A stretch of DNA of 64,000 nucleotides. Source: Staphylococcus lugdunensis. Its GTDB lineage: Bacteria > Bacillota > Bacilli > Staphylococcales > Staphylococcaceae. The stretch covers positions 403,451 through 467,450 of the forward strand of contig NZ_PPPV01000012.1 of the NCBI RefSeq assembly GCF_002901705.1. The letters are read 5' to 3'. Shown here piece by piece: positions 53,419 through 63,664 of this stretch (position 1 is its first letter; the number at the start of each line of letters is the position of its first letter). The notes below the pieces were generated by a model. That model was not told where the DNA came from and searched no databases. It saw only the letters and a program-made list of their open reading frames with translations. Both the position numbers and the translations under genes were made by a program.

Positions 53419-53573
53419 AGCACAAAGGTGATGTGAAATAAATCATCTTTGTGCTTCTTTATATTGAATACTTTATATTGTTGGCTCACTTGCTAAGGGG
53501 ATAGCTTTAGGCACCTCAACCTGCTTTGCTTGTAGCCTTTCTTTTTGAAAGCCTTTTTGTTGGGGCCCCAGTC
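53419..53573 (+). repeat. Dispersed modular repeat, family B (STAR-like), fullest copy
   Basis: Modules in order: hairpin GCACAAAGGTGAT/ATCATCTTTGTGC (53420-53454), TATTGAATACTTTATATTG, TTGGCTCACTTGC, GGGGATAGCTTTAGGCACC, a GCCTTTC/GAAAGGC-type hairpin and the core TTTGTTGGGGCCCC (53556-53569). The core fits the STAR consensus of S. aureus. It lies between the sRNA terminator and the convergent pgpB gene. Confidence 0.78.
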
Positions 53574-53648
53574 AAAGATATTTTTGTCCTAGCTGATTAG
53601 TTATGGCTATTTAAAATGATAGTTAATGATTTAACTTGCATTGATTTT

Positions 53649-54272
53649 TTAATTTGTAATGTTATAGAGTTTTTTTCTTAAAATTAGCGTTGATAAAACA
53701 ATACAAAATACCCCACCAATGATACCGGCAACAATATCTGTAGGATAATGAACTCCTAAATAAACTCTAGAGATGGATACCATCAAAATCATTAATGCAC
53801 ATAAGCCAATAATAATACCTTTATCAGCGCCAGACATTTTACGGTTAATAATAAACATCACGCTTCCAAAGAATGCGGTCGAACCCATAGCATGTCCACT
53901 TGGAAAACTAAATCCAGTGATATCAATTAATCGCAATAAAGTTGGTCTTTCACGGTCAAATATATTTTTTAACACCGGATTGAGTATACTTGATAGTCCC
54001 ATAACTAGTACAAAAAAGAGTGCTTCTATTTTACAACGTTTAAGCATGAGATAGGCAATCAGCATTAGAGAAAGTGACAACATGGCCCACACTTCACCAA
54101 TTTTGGTTGCACCTAATAATATAGATGTCGTGATAAAACTTTCTGAAGCATAAATAAATTCGTAAACCTCATTATCAATCCACTTTCCCAAACGAGACTC
54201 ATGAAAGAAAGCTATTATTCCAAACACTAATGTAAAAATAATGAGCAATGAAATGCGCTTCGTGCGGTTCAC
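53649..54272 (-). CDS. pgpB: PAP2-family lipid phosphatase (PgpB-like)
   Basis: Membrane phosphatase probably acting on undecaprenyl pyrophosphate or phosphatidylglycerophosphate. The 207 residues have about six membrane segments and all three PAP2 motifs: KNIFDRERP (102-110), PSGH (124-127) and SRVYLGVHYPTD (168-179) with H175. It is in line with murG, 14 bases downstream of it on the minus strand. The family covers several lipids, so the substrate is inferred from the wall-gene setting. Confidence 0.9.
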   Translation of the reverse strand: MNRTKRISLLIIFTLVFGIIAFFHESRLGKWIDNEVYEFIYASESFITTSILLGATKIGEVWAMLSLSLMLIAYLMLKRCKIEALFFVLVMGLSSILNPVLKNIFDRERPTLLRLIDITGFSFPSGHAMGSTAFFGSVMFIINRKMSGADKGIIIGLCALMILMVSISRVYLGVHYPTDIVAGIIGGVFCIVLSTLILRKKLYNITN

Positions 54273-54286
54273 AAAATTTCCCCCTC

Positions 54287-55360
54287 TTAATGACTGAGTG
54301 CATCATCGATGATTTTATTTAATAAATCTTCTTTGGTATAACTTTCTTGATAGTCTGACATATGATTCATTATACTATCTCGTGATGCTTCAATATCTCC
54401 TAGCTGCTCTAATAGCTTAGTTGAGGATAGTTCTTCTTCTAAAACGACACGCCCGTAACCTTTTGATTCGAAATATTTTGCATTATCAATCTGGTCACCA
54501 CGTGATTGGTCTAAACCTAAAGGAATTAATAACATTGGCAGTCGCAGCGTTAAAAATTCGTATATTGCATTTGATCCAGCTCGACTAACTACAGTATCTG
54601 TAATAGCTAACAGATCCGTCAATTCTTCTTTCACAAATTCATATTGTATGTAACCTTCTTTTTGAATCGAGCCATCAATAAGTCCTTTACCTGTTAGATG
54701 GATAATTTGGTAATCTTCGAGCAGTGCCTCTAAATTTTCACGAATAACACTATTTAATTTTTTACTTCCTAGACTACCTCCCATTACTAATAAGACTTTT
54801 TTATCTTTATCAAATTGAGTTAATTCATACCCTCTTGAAGCATGACCATGCTTTAAATCTTCACGTATGGTTGCACCAATAAAATCAGCCTTTGATTTTG
54901 GTAAGTAGTTCAGTGTATCTTCAAATGTTGTATAAATCTTTTTCGCAAATTTTAGACTAATTTTATTCGCTAATCCTGGTGTTAAATCAGACTCATGAAT
55001 AATAGTGGGTATGTTTAAAGTACGAGCAGCAATAACCACTGGAACTGAGACAAATCCGCCTTTAGAAAACAACAAATCAGGTTTTTCTTTTTTAAGTATG
55101 CGGCGAGCATCCCATATTCCCTTTACCACTTTAAAAATATCTTTAGCATTTTCAACAGAAATATAGCGACGTAATTTACCACTTGAAATAGCATGGTATT
55201 CAATATCAGGTAATTGAGATTCTATCATTTCTTTCTCAATTCCTGCTTTTGAACCAATATAAAATGCACTATATCCATGATTTAACGCAGTGGGTATCAA
55301 ACTTAAGTTTACTGATACATGACCCACTGTTCCGCCTCCTGTAAATGCAATTTTAGTCAT
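54287..55360 (-). CDS. murG: UDP-GlcNAc:lipid I N-acetylglucosaminyltransferase MurG
   Basis: Peripheral membrane glycosyltransferase that makes lipid II on the inner face of the membrane. The 357 residues have two Rossmann lobes. The G-loops read GGGTVGHV (8-15) and MGGSLGSKK near 188-196, and the UDP-binding part has SRAGSNAIYEF near 258-268. GGAGG-type sequence precedes the start. It lies between a GNAT gene and pgpB in one transcription direction and works just before FemA/FemB act on the same lipid. Confidence 0.95.
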   Translation of the reverse strand: MTKIAFTGGGTVGHVSVNLSLIPTALNHGYSAFYIGSKAGIEKEMIESQLPDIEYHAISSGKLRRYISVENAKDIFKVVKGIWDARRILKKEKPDLLFSKGGFVSVPVVIAARTLNIPTIIHESDLTPGLANKISLKFAKKIYTTFEDTLNYLPKSKADFIGATIREDLKHGHASRGYELTQFDKDKKVLLVMGGSLGSKKLNSVIRENLEALLEDYQIIHLTGKGLIDGSIQKEGYIQYEFVKEELTDLLAITDTVVSRAGSNAIYEFLTLRLPMLLIPLGLDQSRGDQIDNAKYFESKGYGRVVLEEELSSTKLLEQLGDIEASRDSIMNHMSDYQESYTKEDLLNKIIDDALSH

Positions 55361-55377
55361 AATTATAACCTCTATTC

Positions 55378-55881
55378 TTAAATGTTTTTATAATAGGCAT
55401 AAAATGGTGCACCTCTATCAAATGGATGATAGTCGATTTCAGCTTCTCCAACTTTTGTAAAACCAAATTTTTCAAATAAACCTTGTGCAGGTTTATTCAA
55501 TGCAAATGTATCTGTCAAAATAACATGTATACCGTGATCTGTTGCTAAATTAACAGCAAATTTAAATAATTCAGTTGCAGCACCTTTATATTCAGGATTT
55601 CCAGCTAAGCGATGAATAACATATGCGCCTTCCCGTTTAACTGGCCAGTCAAGTTTATCATACCATTCTGATTGTTGTTGGTCGACAACAATAAAGCCTT
55701 GGATTTCATCATTGTCCTCTAGTACATATAATGTTTGATTCGCAATATCTTCTTCAAAGTGTTCTCGCGCAGGATATTTGTCATCCCATTGATTATTATT
55801 AAATTCTTTCATTATTTCTTTGGCAGTTTCTACTAATGCTTCAATGTATGGCAAATCATTCTTAATTGCTAATCTAATCAT
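55378..55881 (-). CDS. GNAT-family N-acetyltransferase
   Basis: Single-domain GNAT acetyltransferase of 167 residues. The acetyl-CoA loop is in HRLAGNPEYKGAATELF near 101-117, an R/QxxGxG-like segment in altered form. The C-terminal FEKFGFTKVGE near 137-147 is typical. The substrate is unknown. It sits between ctpA and murG with gaps of 15 and 17 bases, so it is probably co-transcribed with them. Confidence 0.85.
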   Translation of the reverse strand: MIRLAIKNDLPYIEALVETAKEIMKEFNNNQWDDKYPAREHFEEDIANQTLYVLEDNDEIQGFIVVDQQQSEWYDKLDWPVKREGAYVIHRLAGNPEYKGAATELFKFAVNLATDHGIHVILTDTFALNKPAQGLFEKFGFTKVGEAEIDYHPFDRGAPFYAYYKNI

Positions 55882-55896
55882 GTTAAGAACACCTCT

Positions 55897-57348
55897 TTAT
55901 TTTAATTTTTTTAAAAGTTCATTTAGAACTTTGTCTTCTTTATTTGCTTTTTCAACCAATTGTACTGTGAACTTATCATTTGTTTCCTTATCAAATTGTC
56001 CATTTACAGTTAAGTTATTATCTTGTTGAAATGCTTTAATTGCTTGTTCTAAGTTGTCGTCAAAGTCTTTAGATTCATTATCTACTTTATATCCTAATGC
56101 TGTTAGACCAATCTTCATAGCTTTCACATGTTTATTATTGTCTCCTTTATGATAGCTTGTATCATTCGGAATGACATTTAATGATTGGTATTTAGGCGTA
56201 TCTAATTTGATATCTGGTTGAATACCTTTACCATGAATATAATGGTCCTTAGGTGTTAACCACTTCATTTGTGTATATTTTAGTAAAGAACCATCTTTAA
56301 ATTCTTTTGTTGTTTGAACAATCCCTTTACCAAATGTTTTTGAACCATATACCTTAGCTATACCATAATCTTTTAATGCGCCAGTAAATACTTCAGATGC
56401 ACTTGCCGAACCTTCATTCACTAAAATCGAAAATTTCATATCTTTCGCTTCTTTTAATGAGTCATTTGAAGTATCGATTGTTTCTTTGTCATTTCCTTTT
56501 TCTAATTTAACTACGGGTTTACCTTTATCTATAAAAATATTCGCCATTTTCACGGCTTCATCTAATAAGCCACCTGGATTATTTCGTAAATCCAATATGA
56601 CATTGTGTACACCTTGTTTATGTGCATCTAAAATTGCTGATTTTAATTCTCCAGAAGTGTTTTCTTGGAAGCGATTTATGGTAATAACTCCAATTTGTCC
56701 TTTTTTCTTATATTCCACACTCTTAACATGAATTTTATCTCGTTTAATTTTTATGTCTTTTTCTTCAGAACCGCGTTTGATCGTTAAAGTTACAGTTGTG
56801 CCTCTTTTACCTCTAACCATTTTCACTACTTGATCTAATCTTTGCTTTTCAACAGATTTACCATTAACTTTAGTTACTATATCTTTAGGTCGTAAACCTG
56901 CTTTCTCAGCCGGAGATGATTTCATTGGACTTGTTACCATAATCTGATTGTTTTTTTGCTGCATTTCAGCACCGATACCAACAAAATCACCAGAAACTCC
57001 CTCATTAAATGACTCTGTTTTTTCTTTAGTCATATATTCAGAATATGGATCTTTCAACTCTTTGACCATACCGTCAATTGCAGCTTCAGTTAATTTATTA
57101 GGACTTTGTTTTTTATAATAATCATTGTTTAATGTCTTATATACAAATTGAATTTTATTCATCGCTTGTCGCTCATCTTTTGTGAGCCCACTCACTTTAT
57201 GACTGATAGCTAAAGTAATGCAAACTGTAATTGCTATCGTAGCTAAAATTATAACGAGTTGTAGTACTACAAATTTCCAAAATCTGAATTTCACACTTTT
57301 ATGCTCATCCATTTCGTCGATTTGTTGATGTTCAGTTTCTTGACTCAC
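55897..57348 (-). CDS. ctpA: Carboxy-terminal processing protease CtpA
   Basis: Membrane-anchored S41 serine protease acting outside the membrane on wall-associated or misfolded proteins. The 483 residues have a single N-terminal membrane segment (about 25-50), a PDZ domain (about 120-205) and an S41 catalytic domain. The dyad residues are S316 in NEGSASASEV and K341 in FGKG. A C-terminal peptidoglycan-binding domain (about 405-465) follows. This is the normal staphylococcal architecture. It is first in the run ctpA-GNAT-murG-pgpB. Confidence 0.93.
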   Translation of the reverse strand: MSQETEHQQIDEMDEHKSVKFRFWKFVVLQLVIILATIAITVCITLAISHKVSGLTKDERQAMNKIQFVYKTLNNDYYKKQSPNKLTEAAIDGMVKELKDPYSEYMTKEKTESFNEGVSGDFVGIGAEMQQKNNQIMVTSPMKSSPAEKAGLRPKDIVTKVNGKSVEKQRLDQVVKMVRGKRGTTVTLTIKRGSEEKDIKIKRDKIHVKSVEYKKKGQIGVITINRFQENTSGELKSAILDAHKQGVHNVILDLRNNPGGLLDEAVKMANIFIDKGKPVVKLEKGNDKETIDTSNDSLKEAKDMKFSILVNEGSASASEVFTGALKDYGIAKVYGSKTFGKGIVQTTKEFKDGSLLKYTQMKWLTPKDHYIHGKGIQPDIKLDTPKYQSLNVIPNDTSYHKGDNNKHVKAMKIGLTALGYKVDNESKDFDDNLEQAIKAFQQDNNLTVNGQFDKETNDKFTVQLVEKANKEDKVLNELLKKLK

Positions 57349-57448
57349 TTTAACACTTCCCTCTATGTAACTATTCCCTCATGACCTTCTTAAGGCTTTT
57401 TGGATATTATCAGTATGTCGTTTCTCGTCAATAAACGCAAATAAAAAA

Positions 57449-57493
57449 GTAGAGGTTGGGAGCATAAAAATACGATGCGTCTCAACCTCTATA
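57449..57493 (-). terminator. Terminator after the msrA-msrB-crr-yozE operon
   Basis: Minus strand: TAGAGGTTGAGA and CAACCTCTA form the stem, with a run of T after it, 25 bases past the yozE stop. Confidence 0.8.
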
Positions 57494-57516
57494 ATTAAAT
57501 ATTATAGAAATTTAGA

Positions 57517-57738
57517 TTAAAATTTTAGCCACTCAGAGTATTCTTCATATAAATCGTCAAACACATACATTGGAATCGTAAATTCACTTTGCGTTTCTAT
57601 ATATTCTGATAGTTTATTAAAATCATTTTCATGCTTTGGAAATGATAAATCATTAAAAATTTGTTCAGCTAATTTTCCTTTGTCACCTTTACGTCCACGT
57701 GCTGTTAAGGCAAAATGATAGAATGAATAATCTTTCAT
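57517..57738 (-). CDS. YozE-family small protein
   Basis: A 73-residue helical cytoplasmic protein of the YozE/SAM-like family (starts [21 protein letters not shown]; contains [14 protein letters not shown]-like end). Function unknown. Its start shares one base with the stop of crr (TAATG), indicating coupled translation. It lies at the end of the msr/crr operon. Confidence 0.82.
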   Translation of the reverse strand: MKDYSFYHFALTARGRKGDKGKLAEQIFNDLSFPKHENDFNKLSEYIETQSEFTIPMYVFDDLYEEYSEWLKF

Positions 57739-58238
57739 TATTTCATTGTCACATCAACTACTTTTGTTTCACCTTTGACAATAGCGTTGACATCATTGAT
57801 ATTGATAGCGCTTGTTTGATCAGTATTTGTAATAATAACTGGAGATATTACAGACTTAGCATTATTGCTAATATACTCTAAGTTAAATTTCACTAAAGGA
57901 TCTCCAACTTGAACAGTGTCACCGCTATTTACTAATACTTCAAAGCCCTCTCCATCTAGCTGAACTGTATCTAAACCAATGTGGACTAATAGTTCTAAAC
58001 CATTATCCGCTTTTAATCCGATTGCGTGTTTTGTTGGGAATACGTTATCAACCTTCCCTTCGATTGGAGAAACCACTTCGCCTTCAGTTGGATTAATACC
58101 AAAGCCTTCACCCATCATTTTTTGTGCAAATACAGGATCTGGAATATCCTCAATTTTTACGTATTCACCAGTTAATGGTGCATAAATTTCAATATTTTTA
58201 TTAACTTCTTTGCCTTTACCAAATAGCTTTTTAAACAT
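57738..58238 (-). CDS. crr: PTS glucose-type EIIA domain protein (Crr-like)
   Basis: Phosphocarrier of the sugar phosphotransferase system, EIIA-Glc family. The 166 residues form the small beta sandwich, with the phosphorylated histidine H86 in [12 protein letters not shown] and companion H71 in FPTKHAIGL. It stands without EIIBC, so it may serve unlinked permeases. It is co-transcribed with msrA and msrB in staphylococci. A weak ribosome site AGGAGTG lies before the ATG. Confidence 0.92.
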   Translation of the reverse strand: MFKKLFGKGKEVNKNIEIYAPLTGEYVKIEDIPDPVFAQKMMGEGFGINPTEGEVVSPIEGKVDNVFPTKHAIGLKADNGLELLVHIGLDTVQLDGEGFEVLVNSGDTVQVGDPLVKFNLEYISNNAKSVISPVIITNTDQTSAININDVNAIVKGETKVVDVTMK

Positions 58239-58250
58239 TTTAGGTCACTC

Positions 58251-58679
58251 CTATTTTTCAAAATGAGGGATTAAATCCCCATAGCCTAACTCTTGTAATT
58301 TGTCATATGGAATAAATTGAATGGCTGCAGAATTGATACAATATCTTAATCCACCTTGATCTTTAGGACCATCATTAAAAACATGCCCTAAATGACTATT
58401 AGCTTGTTCTGAACGTACTTCAGTTCTCACCATACCAAATGTTTTATCAACTAATTCCACAATTTCATCATCATTCAAAGCTTTTGAAAAGCTCGGCCAA
58501 CCACAACTCGATTCAAATTTTTCTTCTGATGTAAAAAGTGGTTGCCCAGAAATTTTATCAATATAAATCCCTTTTTCAAAATGATTCCAGTATTCATTTT
58601 CAAAAGGAGGCTCTGTTCCATTTTCTTGTGTAACAAGATATTCCATTTCGTTTAAGTCATCTTTACTCTTTTTAATCAT
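58251..58679 (-). CDS. msrB: Methionine-R-sulfoxide reductase MsrB
   Basis: Repairs R-methionine sulfoxide in oxidised proteins. The 142 residues have CGWPSF (59-64) and the catalytic cysteine C114 in RYCINS. The paired CXXC zinc sites of some MsrB are absent; the only cysteines are C59 and C114. The start overlaps the msrA stop by eight bases, so it is coupled to msrA. The gene ends 12 bases before crr. Confidence 0.94.
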   Translation of the reverse strand: MIKKSKDDLNEMEYLVTQENGTEPPFENEYWNHFEKGIYIDKISGQPLFTSEEKFESSCGWPSFSKALNDDEIVELVDKTFGMVRTEVRSEQANSHLGHVFNDGPKDQGGLRYCINSAAIQFIPYDKLQELGYGDLIPHFEK

Positions 58680-59199
58680 TATGTCCTCCCCAATGTGATT
58701 CTATAAAACCTTTACGTCCCGAACCTTGTTGATACCGTTCGTAATGCTGTGGATTCTTTTTATAGTAATCTTGGTGATATGTTTCGGCAGGATAAAAGTT
58801 TTTGTATTCAATAATTGGTGTAATCACTGGTTTTTTAAAGATGCCTTGTTCATTTAATTGTTGAATTTTTAATTCAGCAGCTTTTTTCTGTGCTATATCA
58901 TGATAAAAAATTGCTGGTTCATAGCTTTCGCCTCGATCAAAAAATTGGCCTTTATTATCAGTGGGATCAAAGGTTTTAAAATAGACATCTAATATGTTCT
59001 CAAAAGATGTAATATCAGGATTATACGTGATTTGTACGGCTTCTCTATGGCCTGTTTGATTAGTACAAACTTGTTCATAAGTAGGGTTTTCAATATGCCC
59101 TCCACTGTATCCAGAAACAACATCTTCAATACCAGGATATGAGGTGAAAGGTTTTACCATACACCAAAAACAACCACCAGCCAACGTTGCATATGCCAT
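58672..59199 (-). CDS. msrA: Methionine-S-sulfoxide reductase MsrA
   Basis: Repairs S-methionine sulfoxide. The 175 residues start with the family motif GGCFWC (8-13), with catalytic C10. The YSGG region near 31-34 and the TGHREAVQ segment near 49-56 are normal. A C-terminal resolving-cysteine pair is not present; the end is GSGRKGFIESHW. It leads the msrA-msrB-crr-yozE operon. In S. aureus the corresponding genes respond to wall stress and oxidants. Confidence 0.94.
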   Translation of the reverse strand: MAYATLAGGCFWCMVKPFTSYPGIEDVVSGYSGGHIENPTYEQVCTNQTGHREAVQITYNPDITSFENILDVYFKTFDPTDNKGQFFDRGESYEPAIFYHDIAQKKAAELKIQQLNEQGIFKKPVITPIIEYKNFYPAETYHQDYYKKNPQHYERYQQGSGRKGFIESHWGGHND

Positions 59200-59297
59200 A
59201 TCATTGCCTCCTTAATTATCTCATAATTCACGCTAATTTTTAGCTATTAAAAAGTAATTTACATTTACGATTTATGTTTTAACTCAGAATATTCCAC

Positions 59298-60137
59298 TTA
59301 GTCTCGCAAAACAACCAAGCCTATAGCACCTTGGCCTGTGTGTGTTGAAACTACAGGTGTTGTTACATTAACATCATAATTTTCAAAGTCAAATGACTCT
59401 GTAAATTGATGTTTTACTTTATCAACAAATTCAATAACATTAGCATGTGCAATACCAATGGACTTTATTTTGTGATTTTCAACAAATTCTGCGATTTCTT
59501 TTTTTAAAAATTTAATACTCGCATTTTGCGTTCTTGAATTATGCACAATTTCAAGGCTGCCATCTACTAACGTACCAACTGGTTTAATTTTCATAATATT
59601 ACCAATTAAGCCCTTCGTTTTACTAATTCTACCGCCTCTAATTAGTTGATTCAACTGCCCAATAACAACAAATAATTTAATATTTTGTTGCATATCTTTC
59701 ACTTTTTGAACAATTTCATCAGTGCTATAACCTTTATTAATAATTTCAGATAAATATTTTATTTGATAACCTAAACCAAATGAAATAGATTTTGAATCAA
59801 TAACTGTAACATCAGCCTCAACCATATGGCTGGCCTGAACGGCTGTTTGATACGTACCACTTAATCCAGATGACATGTGTATACTAATAATTTGAACACC
59901 TTGTTGACCCAATTCTTCATATTTATTGATAAATTTTCCAATAGAAGGTTGGCTCGTTTTAACATCAGCCTCATCTTCAATTCTGTTTATATATTCTTCC
60001 GACGAAATATCAACCTGGTCTACGTATGATTTACCATCAATCGTTAAATTGAGCGGTACAACATGGATTTGATGCTCTGCTAAGTATTGATGTGTTAAAT
60101 CTGAAGTTGAGTCGGTAACAATAACCTGTTGTTTCAT
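59298..60137 (-). CDS. DegV-family fatty-acid-binding protein
   Basis: Fatty acid carrier of the DegV/FakB group, which presents bound acyl chains to the kinase FakA. The 279 residues begin [14 protein letters not shown] and have the lipid head-group motif [11 protein letters not shown] near 83-93. The C-terminal [11 protein letters not shown] is typical of the family. Whether it is one of the FakB proteins in this organism or another DegV paralogue cannot be fixed here. Transcribed alone. Confidence 0.88.
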   Translation of the reverse strand: MKQQVIVTDSTSDLTHQYLAEHQIHVVPLNLTIDGKSYVDQVDISSEEYINRIEDEADVKTSQPSIGKFINKYEELGQQGVQIISIHMSSGLSGTYQTAVQASHMVEADVTVIDSKSISFGLGYQIKYLSEIINKGYSTDEIVQKVKDMQQNIKLFVVIGQLNQLIRGGRISKTKGLIGNIMKIKPVGTLVDGSLEIVHNSRTQNASIKFLKKEIAEFVENHKIKSIGIAHANVIEFVDKVKHQFTESFDFENYDVNVTTPVVSTHTGQGAIGLVVLRD

Positions 60138-60622
60138 AAAGTCCTTCCCCCAAAAAATGATATATTTCGTATAATTTTAGACTATAACTTTACGTTTCAG
60201 TCATTAATAACTTCAATGGAGAATAGCATGTTACGTATTTTAAAGTCTATTTGTTAGTTATTATAAGCTGACAAAAGTACATTTTTCACTATTGCACTTT
60301 TTATTTATTTTAAACATTTAACTAATTATTCATGTTTGTGACACAAAATCTAACCCAAATTTGCATCTTTATTACTTAGGATTAATTATTTAAACATAAC
60401 ACTCACGTTGTTACTTTAGTTAGCATCATACTAACATTATTTATAAAGTACAACTGATTTATATTACAAATACGCATTAATGACGTTTATAGCTTAAGTC
60501 AAACTGAATTCTAAAATTATATTTAGCGAGCGATCGACTTTATGCCTTCAGCATAGAGAAAATACTAAAAAGCATTTCATCAAGCTTTGCGAGCTGTGAA
60601 TTGGGGCTCCACGCCATTAGCT
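60138..60622. other. Intergenic region with a STAR-like fragment
   Basis: A 485-base AT-rich gap. It contains a small inverted repeat GTTAGCATCATACTAAC near 60419 and, at about 60525-60615, a degraded family-B repeat (GAAAATACTAAAAAGCATTTC, GCTTTGCGAGC, TTGGGGCTCC). No ORF worth calling is seen. Confidence 0.6.
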
Positions 60623-61120
<498 letters not shown>

Positions 61121-61148
61121 TTACTATTAGTTGTTAAATGCTTGTTTA

Positions 61149-62105
61149 TCAAACAGCTATAGGCGCTTTAATCGCTGCATGTGATTGATAATTTATCAAT
61201 TCGATATCCTCATAACTAATATCAAAAATAGATTTATCCGTATTAATACGAATGGTTGGTGGTTCAAAACTACTGCGACTCAGTTGTGTATGAACTGCAT
61301 CTATATGATTAGAATAAATATGTGCATCGCCAAATGTATGGATAAATTCACCAACTTCTAAATCACATTCTTTCGCCACCAAATGGGTCAATAAAGCATA
61401 ACTTGCTATGTTAAAAGGTACACCTAAAAAGATATCAGCACTTCGCTGATATAATTGACAACTTAATTTGCCATTTTGTACATAAAATTGAAACATAGTA
61501 TGACATGGTGGTAAAGCCATTGTATCAACTTCTGCAGGATTCCAAGCTGAAACAATATGACGTCTAGAGTTAGGATGGGTTTTTATCTGTTCAATGACCG
61601 TCTTTAACTGATCAAAGTGATTGCCGTATTGGTCCACCCAATCGCGCCATTGTTTTCCGTATACATTTCCTAAATCTCCATATTTTCTAGCAAATGCATC
61701 ATCGGTGAGAATATTTTCTTTAAATCGTGTCATTTCTTCTTTATATTGTGCTTTGAAATGATCATCAACCAATGAGCGATGACCAAAATTAGTCATATCT
61801 GGCCCATGATAATCAGAGGATTTAATATATTTTTCAAAAGCCCATTCATTCCAGATATTATTATTGTGTTGTAATAAATATCTAATATTCGTATCACCTT
61901 TAATAAACCACAGTAACTCTGTAGCCACCAATTTAAAAGACACTTTTTTTGTTGTTAGCAATGGGAATCCTTTGGTTAAATCAAAGCGCAACTGATGTCC
62001 AAACTTGGAAACTGTTCCTGTTTGCGTACGATCATCTTTATTTTTACCGATAGCTAATATATCTTCACATAAGTCATGATATGCAGCATCAAATGGATTT
62101 AACAT
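61149..62105 (-). CDS. thyA: Thymidylate synthase
   Basis: Methylates dUMP to dTMP with methylene-tetrahydrofolate, yielding dihydrofolate for the neighbouring reductase. The 318 residues have catalytic C201 in [12 protein letters not shown], the phosphate-binding RR at 181-182, and DRTQTGT near 25-31. An insertion of about 50 residues (about 90-145) marks the long Lactobacillus-type enzyme. AAAGGAG precedes the start. It forms an operon with folA. Confidence 0.96.
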   Translation of the reverse strand: MLNPFDAAYHDLCEDILAIGKNKDDRTQTGTVSKFGHQLRFDLTKGFPLLTTKKVSFKLVATELLWFIKGDTNIRYLLQHNNNIWNEWAFEKYIKSSDYHGPDMTNFGHRSLVDDHFKAQYKEEMTRFKENILTDDAFARKYGDLGNVYGKQWRDWVDQYGNHFDQLKTVIEQIKTHPNSRRHIVSAWNPAEVDTMALPPCHTMFQFYVQNGKLSCQLYQRSADIFLGVPFNIASYALLTHLVAKECDLEVGEFIHTFGDAHIYSNHIDAVHTQLSRSSFEPPTIRINTDKSIFDISYEDIELINYQSHAAIKAPIAV

Positions 62106-62252
62106 TATTTAATCTCCTTTCTTAAATAAAATGTGTTAAATATTAGTTTTATTATACTAGAAAACTTAAAAGACTAAAAAGAAAATCTCCAGCGCTAAGT
62201 GAGAAATAGTACAATATTAGAATGATTACGCACATTTTTATATTTATTTAAA

Positions 62253-62292
62253 AAAGTCTAAATTGAAGTTTATTTCACTTCAACTTAGACTG
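62253..62292 (-). terminator. Terminator of the bacilliredoxin gene
   Basis: Minus strand: AGTCTAAGTTGAAGT and ACTTCAATTTAGACT pair with one mismatch, then a T run. It lies just after the stop at 62299. Confidence 0.82.
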
Positions 62293-62298
62293 TAGATT

Positions 62299-62736
62299 TT
62301 AGTTGCAATACTCATCAAAAGCATCTTTAATATCCATGCAAATATCTTGAATATCTCGTCCTTCGATATGTTCACGAGGAATAAAATGTTTTAATTCAGT
62401 TCCTTTAAACAAGGCGTAAGATGGGCTTGACGGTACTTGTTGAATATACGCTCTCATAGTTTGTGTAGCTTCTTTATCCTGACCAGCAAAAACAGTTATC
62501 TTGTGTGTTGGCTTTTTATCATTTTGATCTGCTACTGCTACCGCCGCTGGACGTGCTAAACCAGCTGCACAACCACATGTAGAATTGATTACTACAAAAG
62601 TAGTATCGTTTTCCCCAACTTGATTCATATATTGTGAAACTGCATCACTTGTTTCTAAACTTTCAAATCCATTTTCTGTAAGTTCAGCTTTCATTTGTTG
62701 TGCAAGCTCCCGCATATATTGTTCATATGGATTCAT
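62299..62736 (-). CDS. Bacilliredoxin (BrxA/BrxB, UPF0403)
   Basis: Removes bacillithiol from mixed disulfides on oxidised proteins. The 145 residues have the redox motif CGC at C54-G-C56 in [13 protein letters not shown]. The rest of the thioredoxin-like fold is normal. It cannot be fixed as BrxA or BrxB from this sequence alone. Transcribed alone between a 230-base gap and thyA. Confidence 0.9.
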   Translation of the reverse strand: MNPYEQYMRELAQQMKAELTENGFESLETSDAVSQYMNQVGENDTTFVVINSTCGCAAGLARPAAVAVADQNDKKPTHKITVFAGQDKEATQTMRAYIQQVPSSPSYALFKGTELKHFIPREHIEGRDIQDICMDIKDAFDEYCN

Positions 62737-62968
62737 GATATTTCCCCCTCATAGTTTTCTTCTTTCAACATTACAATTTATTTCAAAACAAAGGTAACCC
62801 TTCAGCTCCGTTTTGAATATATAAAATTGTCATCTTAATTTATAATTTAACTTCATATACTAACGATCAGCCTATGACTTTAATACTTCTAATTTATTAA
62901 ACAGCAACTTAATTAGATATAACAGTACGTCGTCAGACATATTATAAATCAATTTTTAACCGGTACGT

Positions 62969-63223
62969 TTATGCATTAAACTTTTCTTGGATTTTAGGAA
63001 TTAATTCATCCCAATCTTTATCATTTTCCTTATCGACTGAAATAAAATCCATCACATAAAAGATAGAGGTTACACCTTCTATATCAAATAAGCGATTAAT
63101 AAATTCAGGTTGTCCATCTGCAGCATGCGTGTAAGTATCTGATTTATTATCACTTCTTTTTTCTGACAGCGTAATTTTTATTGTATTTTGATTCGGTGTT
63201 TCGCTAATTGCTTCAATTTGCAT
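62969..63223 (-). CDS. NifU/Nfu N-terminal domain protein
   Basis: An 84-residue protein of the Nfu_N domain family (MQIEAISETPNQNTIKITLSE; INRLFDIEGVTSIFYVMDFISV). The domain is found on iron-sulfur carriers, but this protein lacks the CXXC iron-sulfur site of full Nfu. Function is unknown. AGGAGGTAAATT lies before the ATG. It is ten bases after the zinc-finger gene in the same direction. Confidence 0.8.
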   Translation of the reverse strand: MQIEAISETPNQNTIKITLSEKRSDNKSDTYTHAADGQPEFINRLFDIEGVTSIFYVMDFISVDKENDKDWDELIPKIQEKFNA

Positions 63224-63233
63224 AATTTACCTC

Positions 63234-63428
63234 CTATTGCAGTTCATTTCCAATTTGTTTAATTTGCTTACCCACTGAACATTCATTAATGCAAAAATGA
63301 TGCGCTTGGGTCTTACCTTCTGTCTTTCTTATATGTGATTTCAACAAACAATGTTCACAATACGTGTTCATTAAATCATCTATCTTATGAATTGCATTCT
63401 GCTCGGAATGTGTAAGTATATCAGACAC
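63234..63428 (-). CDS. Small cysteine-rich zinc-finger-like protein
   Basis: A 64-residue protein with likely metal ligands C24, C27, H43/H44, C46 and C50 (CEHC, then HHFCINEC). This pattern fits the small C2HC-type zinc-finger family found in Bacillus and staphylococci. Its function is unknown. AAGGAGTGT stands before the ATG. It is probably co-transcribed with the Nfu_N gene. Confidence 0.78.
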   Translation of the reverse strand: MSDILTHSEQNAIHKIDDLMNTYCEHCLLKSHIRKTEGKTQAHHFCINECSVGKQIKQIGNELQ

Positions 63429-63575
63429 TCCTTTTAAGTCATTTTAGGCTTAATAGCACCTAATTTTAAATACATGTTAACATTATAGCTTAATTTATTA
63501 TAATTTTGAATTATTCTATTTCTCATTACCACGAGCTTTTACTTATTATTCGTTATAAATGTGGTTATATTTAAA

Positions 63576-63604
63576 TTGCATATTCGAATTTTTTGAAGTA
63601 AAAT
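63576..63604 (+). promoter_or_regulatory. Promoter of the queuosine-transporter gene
   Basis: TTGCAT (63576-63581), 17-base spacer, TAAAAT (63599-63604). A start near 63611 places the preQ1 riboswitch at the very 5' end of the mRNA. Confidence 0.6.
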
Positions 63605-63616
63605 GTATAAGTTGTT

Positions 63617-63660
63617 TTTAGCGGTTTCTAAACACCCGCATTATCAAAATTTAGGAGGAT
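63617..63660 (+). promoter_or_regulatory. preQ1-I riboswitch
   Basis: The class I aptamer GCGG-TTTCTAAACA-CCCGC forms P1 (63621-63624 with 63636-63639). CTAAA in the loop (63628-63632) pairs with TTTAG (63650-63654) across an A-rich linker, as in the known pseudoknot. TTTAG abuts the Shine-Dalgarno GGAGG (63654-63658), so ligand binding should hide it and block translation of the transporter. Confidence 0.9.
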
Positions 63661-63664
63661 TTCT

